Source: Rusavskia elegans (Eukaryota; Ascomycota; Lecanoromycetes; Teloschistales; Teloschistaceae). Taken from it: 64,000 nucleotides of DNA. Positions 1 through 13,537 of the stretch are shown here, one piece after another; within the stretch, counting starts at the first letter, position 1; every line of letters starts with the position of its first letter. A program made the position numbers and the translations under genes. The stretch covers positions 186,001 through 250,000 of the forward strand of contig SAUG01000004.1 in the NCBI GenBank assembly GCA_011316305.1. Direction: 5' to 3'. The notes under the pieces are model-generated. The model was given only the letters and a program-made list of their open reading frames with translations, ran no database searches and had not been told where the DNA came from.

Positions 1-95
1 AGTTTAGATCGATTTCTAATATTAGAACCGAAAATAGGATTAGATTATAAAATAGAAATCGATAGAAATCCGATTTAATCTAATTTATAATTAGA
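1..95. repeat. Inverted repeat arm A (pairs with 5880-5975)
   Basis: The reverse complement of this segment aligns by eye with 5880-5975; both share the core TTCGGTTCTAATATTAGAAA. The arms diverge mainly by C/T and G/A differences, as expected after RIP. They probably are the ends of one inverted-repeat element of about 6 kb or more; the left arm may continue outside the window. Confidence 0.6.
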
Positions 96-3000
96 TTCGA
101 TAGTTATATAAAAAAAATATTTACAGATTTTATAATATATTAATATATTTTATTTAATACTATTTTATATATCGGTACTATATAAAAAGTATTATTTTCT
201 TTTAAATAATTTTATAGATATATATCTTTTTTCTAGAACTTTTAATCTTTTAAAATTTATTATTAACTAGTTTTTATTATATTTCCGGCTATATTTCTAG
301 ATTTTATATTTATCTTTTAATAAACTAGACGTCTTTTTACTAAATAGTAATACGTTTAATATAATTTATAGCCAGTTAAAAATCTATAAAAAATAAATAT
401 AGTCGGATATATATAGTAATATAGTAAAATAATATATTTATTTAATAGAAAAGTAATTATATATCCTTTTATTATATTTTATAAAACTACTAATATTCTA
501 TTTTATATTCTATTAATTACTTTATTTATATATATAGTAGGGAAGTTCATAAAAATATCGTAATATAATCTAGTAAAAGATATTTTAGAAATAAAAAATT
601 CGAAACCTTTTTAGTATCTATAGATTTTTCGAAAAGCGATAGTTTTAGGCTTTTATTTATATTTCTTTTCATAGATTATTAGCTAGACTATATAGAATAT
701 ATTAATCTAGAATATTATCGGTACTATAGTACTATAAAATTTTTTTTATCTTTTTTTTTATTTTTTCTAATTCTATTTTCTCGAATCTTCGCTATATTTC
801 TATAGAACGGAATTAATTTTTTATATATAATAGTTTTAGTATTATTCTACGATTAAAAATATTATTTTAATATATTACTTCTATTTAAATATATATATAC
901 TATATATTATACTATAACGAATAAAAAAAATATAAAATTAATAATAGAATAAAATATAATAAAATACGGTATATAATATATTAATATCTTATTTTAATAG
1001 TTTATTATTAAAATTAGAAATAAAGTAAAATAATTTAAATAATCGTCGGCTATATTATAGCTAGAAGATTAAAATTTTAAATAAATCTATATATTTCTAT
1101 AAATTTTTACCGTATTCTATTATTATAATATATAGAATCTTTAGATAATTTTATAGGAACTAATTATATAATTCTACTCTATTATTTAGTATACTATCTA
1201 CTATATTTTAAATAAAACTACTATTTATAAAATCTAAATTAATTATAAATTATAAACGCGGTAAAAAATAATCCGATACCGAATATAAATTCTATAAAAA
1301 ATAGAATACGGATTATACTATAATATATAAATATTTTAAAAAATTTAAAAAAATAGATTTTTAGAAAAGTATAGATATAGAGATAAGGGCCGTATTGAAA
1401 TAAAACGCTAGAAATTGGAAAATAGATTATAGAATCGAAGAAAAAATTTATAGTAATATATACTATATTAAACACTGATCAATATATAGTATTATATTAT
1501 ATAAACGATCTACGTACTGAAACTCTTATAGAAAATACGGAAAAGATAATAACTATTAAATAGATAAAATAGAAATAGAGTAAAATAATATATTAAAATA
1601 ATATATTAAATATAAATAGAACTATCTAGTATAAAAATATTCATTTCTAATATTTTCTCTAATTTAATATTACTATTAATAATCCGAAAAAAGGCAGTTT
1701 TAATAAAGTATATAGTCCTAATCATTAATTTTATTTAATTACGAATAATCTATTATACCGGCTTTTAAAAACTTTAATTCGCTAGAATTCTAGACTTTTT
1801 AGAAAAATAGATAACGTTTATTAATGAATTTAGTTATAGCGGGAATATAACTAATAAATATATTAAATCTTTCTATAGAAAAAAAAATATAAATAGCGAT
1901 AATATTATTAAAATTAATAAAAAGAGTTAGATAGTAAAAGGATACTTTTCTATATAAAATAATACTAAATTTAACAATAATAAAGATTTAACTAGAAGTA
2001 TTAATTTTAATAGTTAGGATAAAAATATAGAAAAAGAAATAGAAGTAGATAATAATAAAAATATAAAAAAATATAAAAATAAAGATAAAAAAAAGAATAT
2101 TAAACTATTTAACTAATTATATAGATCGAAAAGTAATAGTCTGGAAAAAATATATTATCTATATATATTATTATATTAATATTAAAAAAAAATATACTAG
2201 GTTAATCTATTTTAATATAGAGAAAAAATTATATTTTAATACTAAAATTATACTTTTATACTAGAATTTAGCGGTTTTAGTAGATTAAATTCGGAAATTC
2301 GGATTTAACCCGAAACCGAATCAGATCGGTATTTAAAAAAGTTAAAACCGATTCGGATTAAATCGGTTTCTTTAATCCGGATTATTTTAAAATTCGACCC
2401 GATTTAGTTTTAAATCGAATTTAGAAACCCGGGCTCGATCCGCTAAAATCCGTTAAAATTTCCTTTTTTTATATTATAATACTAAAAAATCATCGTTTTT
2501 AGTATACGATTATATTAATATCTTAGATAATATTTAGATCGACGTCGATTTTTTATTACTAAATAGTATATAATAAAAAAATTAATATTTATATATCTAT
2601 ATAACTTTTCTAAATTATTTATTATCTTAAAATAAATCGTATCAATTTCAAATCAATGAAACTAATATATAATATCTAATTTTATAATTATTTTTCGTCT
2701 ATCTATTTTCTAGACCGATACGCCTAGCAAGATTTAAGAAAACGAATCTTTTCTAAATAAAATCTATTTTAGCTATTCTATAAACTAGACGGCGAGCCGA
2801 TCTACGAACGTTATACTATTTAAATTAATTAATTATATAAAAAATAAAGATAGATTATTAAAGATATAGCTAATAAAATTCGAATCGACTATTTAATACT
2901 AATCTTTTAGATCGATAATAGATATATTTAATAGGATTTAGATTATTATAAAGAGTATAAATATTAGTAACCTAGTATTTCTATATCTATTAGTATTAAA

Positions 3001-5879
3001 AATTAATTCTATAGCAAACTAGCTAATTCTTTCTAGTCGAAATAAAGCTATAGAATAAATATAGTCGAAATAGTAGTAGAAATTTTACTAGATAGCTATA
3101 ATAATAAATAGTTAATTGAAAATTATATATTAAAATTATTTTTAATATTTTAACTATTTTATAGCTTCCGTTTTTTCTAATATATTTACTATATAAAAAT
3201 ATTGTAATATTATAGTTTACTAAAAAACTAGACGACGTAATTTATAATCTTTTATTTAAATAATATTTATTCTCGTAAATAACTATTAGTAGTATATAAA
3301 ATAATATAAAATTTATTTTTATTATAGAAAAAAAGCTATATTAAATTTAATTCTACTTTCGATTAAATTATATAAAATTTATATCTATATAAAATCATTT
3401 TAGATCTAAATCTACTAGTTCGAACTATCGAAAATAAAAGATTTAAGAAATATTTCGTCTAAATATAAAGTTTATCGGCCGTATACGATTTATATAAATA
3501 GTTTTTAACGGTTATAATACTATCCGCGAGTAGATTAAATCTAACTTGAAATTTTTAGAATATATTTTTTTTATATTATATCAGCAAATATACAACTCGT
3601 TTATAGTATTTTAAAATAAAAAAAGCGTTCAGAATCGATTGAGCCGGTTTGAACAAGATTATTTTATTTAGTAAATAGAAAAATTAGATATATTTTAAAG
3701 ACGTCTATTTTATCTATATTTAGAATTTTAAAATAAAACTTTTCAAGATTTAATACTCGTTAGTTTCCGTTTAATAACGGGAAGCCTCTAGTTTAGAAAG
3801 TAGCAACGCTAGCGTTCTATAAATAACATTTTTAATATCTATACTAAAAGTTTTCTAATATAGATATTTTATAGGATACTAGTAGCTCTATTAGATAGAA
3901 GGATTTAGAATTTTTAAAATTTTTTTTTAAAAAATTTTAAAACTCGTTTAAAGCGTTTAGGGCGCTTATAAGCGTTTATAAGCCAAAATCTTGCTTTTAG
4001 ACGTTTATAAACAGAAGGCTTGCTTATAAACGCTTTTATAACGCGCTAGGCAGAATATAGGATCAGACTCGCTCACTAGTTCAAACTTATTTAATTAATT
4101 TTAAACGGGATCGACACTTTTGGTAATGTAGATATTTGATTAAATCTATTAAAAATCGTATATTTAAATAAATTCGTATATTAGATTAGTATTTAGTATT
4201 AGTTTTAAAAACGTCTAATTGGATTTATATTTTTTTCCTTTAATTATTCTAGCCGTTTATAATATTAGAAACTATTAAAACTTCTAGGATTTTTTTAGTT
4301 TAGATAAAAGTTTTTAGATACTATTTTTAATAATACCAGTTCTAATAGTACGTTAAAAGAAAACTTTAAAAAGGCTTTTATTCGGCTCGATAGCCGATAG
4401 AATTAAATTTAAAACTCTTTACTTTATCTAGTTTATAGATTATATAATTAATTTAACAGTTTAAAATTTTACTAAAACTATTAGATTATAAGTAAATAGT
4501 AAATTTTTTATCTAAATACTAAAATATATATAATTTAGAACTATTAGTACTAATCTATCTAGTTTTATTAAAAAAAAATATACGTAGATAATATAAATTT
4601 TTATTATTATTAAAACTAATATTTATTTCTTGTTTATATTATTATAGTCTATATTTTTACTTTCTTTTAACGTAAATTTCGCTTTAAAAAAATCAAGAAA
4701 AAAGTCGATATTAATTTCTAATCTAGAAATATAATTTAAAATATTCGTATTTTATAGAATTCGATATATTTTATAATTTATCAAGTATATTAATTATACT
4801 ATTTCGTTAACGTATTTATAAAAAAAATATTCGTAAAATCTATAAATAGAAAAGTTTACTTTAAATGTTGATAAATAGTAATCTTTTTTTTTATAGATAA
4901 TATACTAGAGAATTTCTATAAAATTACTTTATTAGTTTTAAAAACTATCGACGTTAGAATATATTTAATATTTCGATTTTATAGTATTATTTTCGATTAT
5001 TTTATTAAAATAGAGAAAATAGTTCGATTATTATATTACGCTAATAAATAATTTATTATTAGAATATAATATTATCAATATAAAGTTTATAAATACTATT
5101 TACGTACTAAAAGTAAATATTAATTAATTTATAATCTTATAAAAATTTTAGATTCTATAGTAAAACTTAGCTTTTATTAAAATTAGAATATAGATAATAA
5201 TAATAAAGAATTAAAAGATTTTTTAAAGTATAAAAATAGGTATCGGATCGAGTTTAAAAATTTTTTTACTAAATACTATAAAATTCCTATTAATTTATTA
5301 AAATCTAAAACTCGCCGTATAGAAGAAAATAAAATAATATTAAACCGATAATATATTAAAAATTTACTAACTAGTTTAAAATTTGATTTATAATTATATC
5401 TATTTTAAATATTATTTTATAATAACTCTAGCGTTTTCGAATAGCCATTTCCGAAGCTAATCGATATATTCGTACTAATATTACCGAAAATAATCTAAAT
5501 TAGATATTTTAAAACAAATAATATTTTAAATTTTCTAAAACCAGTGTAAATAGTTCGTAATAATTTTATTAATCTAATATCTTTAGTAGAAGTAAAGTAG
5601 ACTTTTAGTTTTATAAAAAGAGTTTATCGATAGAATCGAATCTAAATAATTCGAGGGTATATAGAATAGAAAATAGTAATTGAATACTATAATTATATAT
5701 AGGTTTAGAAATAGAAAAATTCTAAAAGATATTATAAAATGATTAAATTAAATATTTTTTAATTTAGTATTAAATATAATAAATTTCTTTTTTATATTAT
5801 TAAGATTATTATATATAATCTAAATAATATATCTACAATAATAATAATTTATTAAATTTATAGTATTCGATTATTTAAT

Positions 5880-5975
5880 ATAATTATAAATTAGATCGGA
5901 TCGAATTTCTATCGGTTTTTATTTTATAATCTAATTCGACTTTCGGTTCTAATATTAGAAACCGATCTAAACCGT
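5880..5975. repeat. Inverted repeat arm B (pairs with 1-95)
   Basis: This is the right-hand partner of the repeat at 1-95. The flanks carry CGGATT/CCGATT-type short repeats, like the subterminal motifs of hAT-family DNA transposons; a similar CGGATT-rich patch lies at 2260-2450. Assignment to hAT is inference only. Confidence 0.55.
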
Positions 5976-8021
5976 TTAATAGATCGGATTAAACCGATTT
6001 ATTAAAATTCGAATCGTATTTTCGAAGTATCGACGGGAATTTATATCGAAGTAGCCAATTTAATTAGACGTTAATTTATCTATAATAAATTTATTTATTT
6101 TCATCAACGTCGACAGTTTATTTATAGATAAAGTATTTAATATTAACTATAATAAAATATATTTTTATTACGTTTTTAAAACGTACTATCCGATATCTTT
6201 ATTTTTTTTTATTTTAATCGATCGGATAAAACTTTTAGTTATAGTAACTAGCGTATCAGTTTATAAACTTTTTATATAGTTACGCGAAATAGAAAATCTT
6301 TAATAGTTTATATAACTATTTGAATCTAGATTATATAATAAAAGTCGGTTTTATAATATTAATTAATTAATAATTTGTAGAAAAATTAATAGTAATAACG
6401 GAAATATTAGATATTAATAAATATTTATAACGTCGAAAAAGAATTAATAGATCGAAAACTACAAATAAAAAATATTTATATAATAGAACCTTCGCAATCG
6501 AATAAAGAAAAAAAGAATTATATAGAAATAATTAATTACTTCGTAAATTGTATCTAATTAATATATATCTATCTATTATAATATTTTAAAAAATTAAAAC
6601 ATTATAATCGATTAAATTAAAAACGTTAAAAAATTTTATATATATTGATGAATATATATATAATTCCAATATAATTTCGTTTAAAAAATTTTCAAAAAAG
6701 ATTCTATCGATATAATCAAATTATTCAATTTCTTTTTATAAAAACTCTATATTAATCAACGTTATTAATAAAATAAATCTAAATATTTATTTTCTTTTAA
6801 AAAATTCCAATCTTCAATCTATTACTTTCGAATTTACTTTTAATTTCGAAAAACGTTGAATTCGATAATAGTAAATCTATTAGATAACGTAATTTTTGTC
6901 ACTACGCTATTTAAATCGATTGATATAGAAATAATAATAGAAAATAAAATATTTCTAGACTATAGTAAATATCTTTTTATCGATCTATTATAATTTAATA
7001 AAACGAAAATTATTTAATAGATTTATATTATTTTATATATTTTTTTGATATCCGGTCAACCGTCGGTTCTGTAAACAATTCAGTGTTAGTACGCTAGTAT
7101 TAGATATACGATATGAAAATTAATATTCCAATCCAATTATTTTAAACTAAAAAACTATATAAAATTAACTCGAATCTATTTCGTAATACGTTCGTAGTAT
7201 AAATTTCAATAGTTTATTTAAAATATAACGTAATATATTTTTGGTATATATATATAATTTATAGTCGCTTTTCCGTCGTTTTTTTACTAGTACCTACTAT
7301 TATATCTGACGTACGTATTTTCCGCAACAGTCCAAAATACAGGCTGATATATATAAAATTTCTACTAATTTTAAATCTTCTAATAGATTAATAAATATTA
7401 TTTTCAATTAATTGAAAATTATTTAAATCTAAGTATTATTACAATTTAATTTTTAAAATAAACGAAATTTACAATCAATTATTGAAAAAAAAATATATTT
7501 AATTTTACTATAATTATATAAATTTTAGATTTTATTTATATTTAGATTTTCGTAGATTTTATTAATATTTCTATTATCGTAATTTTTTAGAAGATATATA
7601 TATTTTAGTGGCAACTGTTTGTTCTATAATAATAAATCGATATTTTATCGATTTAAAATTAAAATAAACAAGATATTAATTAATAGTAAATGATATATTA
7701 TTTACTAGTTCAATATAATAGAAGTTTAAATAGAAATTAATAAATGATTTAAAATAAATAACTGTTTTCTTATAATATTTCATTTAAATTAATTATAAAT
7801 CAAATTGCATTCGTTATTAATTAAAAATAAATAGATAATTTTATATAACTAATAGTTAATCGAAAATTAAACCGAAGTTTATAGTAAATATTTCAATGTT
7901 AATAGATAGTTGGTGGAAAGTTTAATTTATTACAAAAATATTCAATTTATATAATTCATTTTTCTATTATTTAATTATTGATAGTATTTCTATAGATTAG
8001 ATAGATAGATTAATTCTATAT

Positions 8022-8200
8022 CACGTGACTATTTAAATCTTATCTAGTAGAACTTTGATTACTAATTCTGATTACTAAGCAGTTCAGAGTTCGAATCTCG
8101 TGAAAAGTTTTTTTTTGGAAATTTTCATCCGATTTATACATCTTCTGTAAGATATTTAGAGTACTATAATCGACGAATTAGGCTAGTTTATCACGTGATC
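8022..8200 (+). other. tRNA-like pol III promoter remnant (possible SINE)
   Basis: A sequence matching the tRNA B box / T-loop (GTTCGAATC, 8089-8097) is followed at 8108-8116 by a run of T that could end pol III transcription. No cloverleaf with a paired acceptor stem can be drawn, so it is not a working tRNA. Two copies of the palindrome TCACGTGA lie on either side (8021 and 8191 region). It may be a tRNA-derived SINE or a degraded tRNA; chance is not excluded. Confidence 0.25.
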
Positions 8201-9835
8201 CATAGATTCGCTTATTTCTAGACCTGATTCATTATTATAGTCAATAGAAAAACTCGTTGTTAACTCGATATTGATTGAATGTTAAATAAAAGTTAATAGA
8301 TGAGTTTATATTAATATATAGTAAAATAGAACTTTTAATTCTTTCTATTATATTATTTTCGGAACATCTACAACGAATTATAACGAGTTTTCAAAAACTA
8401 GCCGTTTTAAACGAATTTAACGTAGATTTAACGTAGATAGATTGTCCTAGAACATGCGGTTGCCTCTAAGGTACGATTTTATTTTAAATACGTTGTCGAA
8501 TAATAATTACATCGATTTTCTAATATAGTAAAACTAAGAAATAAATAGGAATATCTTTTAAATATAGATTATTTCTTATTGAAAAACTATTAAAATCAAG
8601 AAATTAATACGAAATATATAAATTCGATTAAATTATAATTCGGCGAATAGAAAAAAAAATAGAAATCGTGATAGCTATATTTTCGAAGAAGTTTTATAAC
8701 GCGAATGTTCGTAAATATAGCGACGTTATATATAATAATAACGCTTCGAAAAACCGAATAGTCTATTCGAAACGGAATAGAGAAATTCTCGACCCGATCC
8801 GAATCGAAACGAATCGGATTCGAATCGAGATTTATTGAAAATAATAGTTTGTAGAATTAATTCTAGAAAATCTAATATAGGCGCTAACTTGGTATATATA
8901 TATAAATTATAGATTTTCTTAATAATAAAATATCAAAAAAGTCTATATACGCTAATTTCGCGTCTATACTAGCGCGGGAATAAATTAATTCGTCTTTTAA
9001 ACGAGATAAACCCGCGAGAAAACGTTTATATTTCAACCCGGAGATATTCTAATCCGGTTCGAATCAAGTCAGAGATTCTAGAATCCGATTCGATCCAATT
9101 CATTCCGAAGTCCACGAATAGACGTTAAATGAAAGAAAAAACTCGTTATTAAAATAAAAAATGTAATATTATTTGAAAAACTGGCTTTTTTTTAAATATT
9201 TATATAAAGAAATAATCTTCGAAAATTAAAATTAATAGAATATTTCATAATTTATTTTAAAGTTGATCGATATAATAATTTTTTTTATTTCGCTAATTAA
9301 TATATAGACGTTAAAACGTCAACCGATAGTTTTATTAATTAAAATCTATAAAAAAATCTTCTTTCGTTTTATTAATTTTATATTTTATAGATTTTTATCT
9401 TTTTTAAACTCGAACTTTTATATAAAAACTAATCTATTTTATTTAATAGAATTAAAAAAATATTAATTAAAATTTTTTTTAATAATAGTATTAAATTTTA
9501 TAAACCGATATTTTATATATTATTATTTGTTAAACGTTAATTTCAAAATATATATATTAAATTATATTGTTAAAATTATATTATTATAATAATATATATT
9601 TCTTTCAATAATTATATTAAAACGCTAGCCGAATTACAAATAGCGAATTATTTTAAAATAGAAAAAAAACTAAATTCGTTTATTATTATAACGACGTTAG
9701 CGATTTTATATAAAAAAAATAAAATCAATTATAAAATTTATAATATAAAATTATTGATCTAATATATAAAATAAGATTTATTAGATTTATTAAAATATAA
9801 ATAGAAAAATTCAAAAGTGCTGATACAGTTTATAT

Positions 9836-10321
9836 ATAGAATAAGCGTAGGGGTATCGTAAATCGCGTAAGCTATCATTCTTGGCGTTGTAACCATTTCG
9901 CAACACCTAAAAGTGGATTTATATGACTACCTTAAAGTCCGACTGGCCCTGGCCATCGGGGCAACGTTTCTCCATGGAAGACACGTAACAACTATATCGT
10001 ACGCGTCCACATCTTCCTTCAGGACTTCTTCTATGAATACGTGATACCCGAGCTTCTCATTTTCTCTACCAGAAATCTAGTCTCCTAGTCTTCTACGACG
10101 CTCGCAACCTCGTCGCCTTTGATCCTGTTCAATGAAACAAAGTTGAGTCGCATCCGGAAGCTGGGACTGCCTGCTTCTTTTGCAAATTTGCGTTCGGTTT
10201 CGTTACATGCATGCGATGTCATAGACTCCGAGTACGAACAATACACTTGCAAGTCGGGCTCCAGGCTACATTCTTGGGGGCTTCCTTCCCACTCAACTCA
10301 CGACTCGTCCGCAACCACACG
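9836..10321. promoter_or_regulatory. Isochore edge and upstream region of the hydrolase gene
   Basis: This is the first normal-composition DNA after the AT block. No reading frame with family support is visible. It must hold the promoter and 5' untranslated region of the gene starting at 10322. Confidence 0.4.
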
Positions 10322-11999
10322 ATGACGGCGACCACAGCGAATGGCGGTAATGATGACACGCGAATGAGGACTCAGCAAAGCCCGCTTGCGTCTAAGCGTG
10401 CAAGAGAAAGCAACACACCGGCAGAGGAGAACAGGAAAGGAAAATTCGGAGGCTTCTTTACTCTGGGCTACAAGGAAGGTTTCAATCAATGGGTATGGTA
10501 TTAGCACTGATAGTCAACTCTCCGGGTGATGGTTCCTAACTTGTCAAAAGTGGGCCAACATTCCTGCTGCCGCTGCAGAGCACACCGTTCTGTCCTACAT
10601 ACCCTACCTTCGGAAACCCCCGACTCATACCCAAACAGGATCTGCGCCACCTTCGACGAATGCCTCAACCATGTCATTAGATCCCAGTATGGACAAAGAA
10701 GCGGCACCTGTCAAAACGAGTTCTCTTGTTGATCCCTACGGCCCCCGGCAATGGAATTCACAAATGGTCAAGCTTAGCGGCAAGAATCGTGCACTCAATG
10801 AATTTTCAGTTGAGCGGTTGGACGAAGCTCACGAACAGAATCTAGTCATGCTACATGGCTACGGCGCAGGGCTGGGGTTCTTCTACAAGAATTTTGAAGG
10901 GCTAAGTCGGGTGCCAGGCTGGACGGTATATGCGCTCGATCTCCTTGGTATGGGCCGAAGTAGCAGGCCGCCGTTTCGTGTACATGCCAAAGATCGGCAG
11001 AAAAGTATTAGTGAAGCAGAAGATTGGTTTGTTGATGCTCTAGAGGAATGGCGGGTCAAAAGAAACATTGACCGGTTCACTCTTCTCGGACACAGCCTTG
11101 GAGGCTATATGGCTGTAGCCTACGCTCTCAAATATCCGGGGCACTTGAACAAGCTCATCTTGGCGTCTCCCGTTGGCATTCCCGAAGATCCCTACGCTGT
11201 CAATGCTGCAATGCCGGATCCCTCCGATTCAACCCTCACCAACGAATTCTCCCAGGACCAGGAAGCAACCACTGAGCACTCAAATCCCAAAATCCCAGAC
11301 CCGGCAAAGACAACAGGCGATAACAATAATTTTCTTAACGCACGGTCAACGGCACAGAAGCAAGACCTGAGTGGCGATGACACGACGCCCAGTGCGCCCC
11401 GGAAACCGCTTCCCAAGTGGTTAACTTACCTGTGGGATGCCAACATATCACCTTTCAGTCTTGTCAGATGGGCGGGCCCGCTTGGTCCCCGGTTCGTTTC
11501 TGGATGGACGTCAAGGAGATTCTCTCATCTGCCTCCTGACGAAGCGCAAGCGCTACACAATTACGCTTATTCGTTATTCAAACAGCGAGGCAGTGGCGAA
11601 TATGCTCTCGCATACATCCTAGCACCAGGCGCCTTCGCGAGAAGCCCATTGATTAGACGGATACATGGCGTTGGAAGGCAGATGATTGCAACAAATGGTT
11701 CGGCGACCTCGAGCGTTGCACTTGCCCAGCAGAGGCGCGAGAGCGGGATCCCTGTCGTCCTGATGTATGGTGAAAACGATTGGATGGACATTGCAGGCGG
11801 TTACGCTGCAGAGCAGAAGATTAACGAGGAGAAAGAACGAGCACTCCAGTCCGCAAGTGCTGAAGAGAAAAAGAATGATAGCGGCTCTGCCAAGTGCTTG
11901 ATAATCAAGAAAGCAGGCCACCACGTTTACCTCGATGGCTTTGAAGAGTTCAATGAAGTCATGAGGGAAGAGATGATGGACGTCTCGAAACGAAGATGA
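10322..11999 (+). CDS. CGI-58/ABHD5-family alpha/beta hydrolase (Ict1/Cld1-like)
   Basis: Two exons, 10322-10492 and 10551-11999, with a 58-bp phase-0 intron (GTATGG...AAAAG) containing a CTAAC branch site, give 539 residues. The joined sequence around the splice reads QWWANIPAAAAEH, as in fungal ABHD4/5 relatives. Visible features are an HGYGAG oxyanion strand (about residue 159), the nucleophile elbow GHSLGG (Ser near 239), and an HHVYLD acyltransferase-type H(X4)D motif near 514-519. Yeast members of the family act on phospholipids: Ict1 as lysophosphatidate acyltransferase, Cld1 as cardiolipin phospholipase in mitochondria; which role applies here is not decided by sequence. A low-complexity loop of about 65 residues (278-342) is inserted in the lid region. 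The upstream in-frame ATG at 10211 is not favoured because conservation begins later. Confidence 0.88.
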
Positions 12000-12874
12000 A
12001 ATGCGTCCTTTGACATTTATGGCGTCGTAAACCATTCGGAGAGAATAGCGGCCGTCATTCACGAACGCCGCGAATCTTGCATATAAAGCGATTGCGTAAT
12101 CATTCGAGTTAGCAGGGTGACATGGTCGGTAATCGAGTACGTTAGACAAGTCTAGAATTATTCCCATACTAAGCGCGATACTCCCAAGTGGAGGCTGTGC
12201 CCCATCCATATGTAGATACATCCTTTTGATGAAACGAGCCTAGATCATCCCTTTTGTGGTATCTTATGATCGTTGTTCGGTCGGTGGACTTCGTTCTCAC
12301 CATCCTCTATGGAGTGAAATAACGAGCATTTCATGTTCCTTGCAGTCTGCTGCTTGATGGCAATACAAGAAGCGGTGATATGCGCTAAGACAACCACCAA
12401 CGGATTGTTGTCACGGCGAGTTCAAGGTCGGTCCTTGCTTGGGTCTTGAAAAGTGTTGAGCGGGTGTGGTGCTTCCCAGGCGAGCAGAATCCGCGATACT
12501 AACATCGTTCCCGCCGTCGGGCTGGCTATTGTCGCTACTATGACTGATACTCGAAAAGCTAAGGACGTTGGCGTCGTAATCACGATCAAAGGATGGCAGC
12601 TTCGCTGTCCCTTCAGCTCGACTCCACTTCCGTTGCAAGTAGTCGGCACGGAGAAAGCCTGTACGCTGGTGAATCCGTGGTATGGTTTCCGTTGTGTCGT
12701 TTCCGATGGATTCTTCCTCCGGCGTTGCATCGCACACAGGCCATGCCTTGTGGACTCTGCACGTTCAGACTGTTGGGCGAAATTCGAGCCACCATGTCTG
12801 GTATGATCTTCGAAAGCTCTCCTCCTCTGGATAGATCGAAAGCATCTATGTGCGGCGCGTCCAGTAGCCCGTGC
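12000..12874. other. Intergenic region with a possible extra exon on the minus strand
   Basis: This lies between two convergent genes. On the minus strand an open frame at 12411-12764 (serine/threonine-rich, no recognised domain) could be a second exon of the gene at 12875-13537, but no splice pair with matching phase was convincing. Nothing else is recognisable. Confidence 0.3.
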
Positions 12875-13537
12875 TCAGTGTAGGCTCCGGCTGCTACCCG
12901 TGATACCCAGCGCACTGGTCGATTTGGAAGTATGACGACTAACGAAGTACTCTTCCTGGTTCAAAGTATCTGGAGAGCGGGTATTTGGAAAGATTCTTCC
13001 GTGGTGTTGTTCTGGCATAACCGTACGGGACATGGCTGATGCAGCACCAGACGTAATAGCTCGACGATGATGGCGGAAGTGGCCGTCAGAGAAAGCGGGC
13101 AACTCAAGACGGGCGTTCATGGAAGTCCACAGGAAATCTTCACCATCTGTGTTAGGGATTCTCCACCCGCCAACGCCTTCGAAGTCCCGGTGCATGGTGC
13201 CAGCACTGTAGATACCTAAGCCGGTGCTTTCCACAGACTTGGAGCCGCTGCTCCGTCTCCTAGAGGGTGGTCCTGATGCTCGAGAGCTTTTGCCCCGGGC
13301 ATTTTGTGAAGTGGATATTGATGTCTGGTGGTGTAGAAGCTGGCTCTTGATAAGAACGGCGGCCAGGTCTGCGTATACGAGCAAGACGCGAAAGAGAAGC
13401 GTCAACGAGGCGGCAACAGTGGTGAAAAAAGCGAAGAGCAAGAGAGGAACCGCGATGAGTATAAGGAGAGGATACAGTAGAACTGACACAAGAAGGGACA
13501 TATTCAGCACAAACTGCTGGCTGCAAGAAGCTGCCAA
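12875..13537 (-). CDS. Hypothetical fungal membrane protein
   Basis: A single-exon frame of 220 residues. Residues about 13-60 form one long or two adjacent very hydrophobic segments (start region MSLLVSVLLYPLLILIAV), followed by a serine/arginine-rich soluble tail containing GLGIYSAG and FEGVGGWRIP. The arrangement (short N-terminal membrane anchor, disordered tail) resembles uncharacterised proteins conserved in Pezizomycotina, but I cannot name a function. An alternative start is the Met 12 residues in. The stop at 12875 may be read through by splicing to a downstream exon. Confidence 0.6.
   Translation of the reverse strand: MAASCSQQFVLNMSLLVSVLLYPLLILIAVPLLLFAFFTTVAASLTLLFRVLLVYADLAAVLIKSQLLHHQTSISTSQNARGKSSRASGPPSRRRSSGSKSVESTGLGIYSAGTMHRDFEGVGGWRIPNTDGEDFLWTSMNARLELPAFSDGHFRHHRRAITSGAASAMSRTVMPEQHHGRIFPNTRSPDTLNQEEYFVSRHTSKSTSALGITGSSRSLH

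Larger units (their letters stand above)
1..9835. repeat. AT-rich, RIP-degraded repeat block (left isochore)
   Basis: The stretch is built almost wholly of A and T with no credible coding frame. CpA and TpG dinucleotides are nearly absent over the first 6 kb while CpG, CpT and CpC survive, which is the footprint of repeat-induced point mutation (CpA to TpA) in ascomycetes. The block therefore represents old transposable elements, nested and mutated beyond recognition. From about 6.6 kb onward CpA/TpG become more frequent, so this part was hit less. Composition changes sharply near 9830-9840 to ordinary genic DNA. The left end is cut by the window. Confidence 0.9.

Noticed and set aside
1239..1475. 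78-codon open frame in the left AT-rich block
   Set aside because: It is made of Phe/Ile/Tyr codons as expected by chance in AT-rich DNA; no motif and no start context support it.
8041..8110. Functional tRNA gene
   Set aside because: Only the B box is convincing; the best acceptor pairing leaves 59 nt, too short for a cloverleaf.
11619..12221. 200-codon minus-strand frame
   Set aside because: It runs antisense through the 3' part of the hydrolase gene, whose catalytic motifs are intact on the plus strand.
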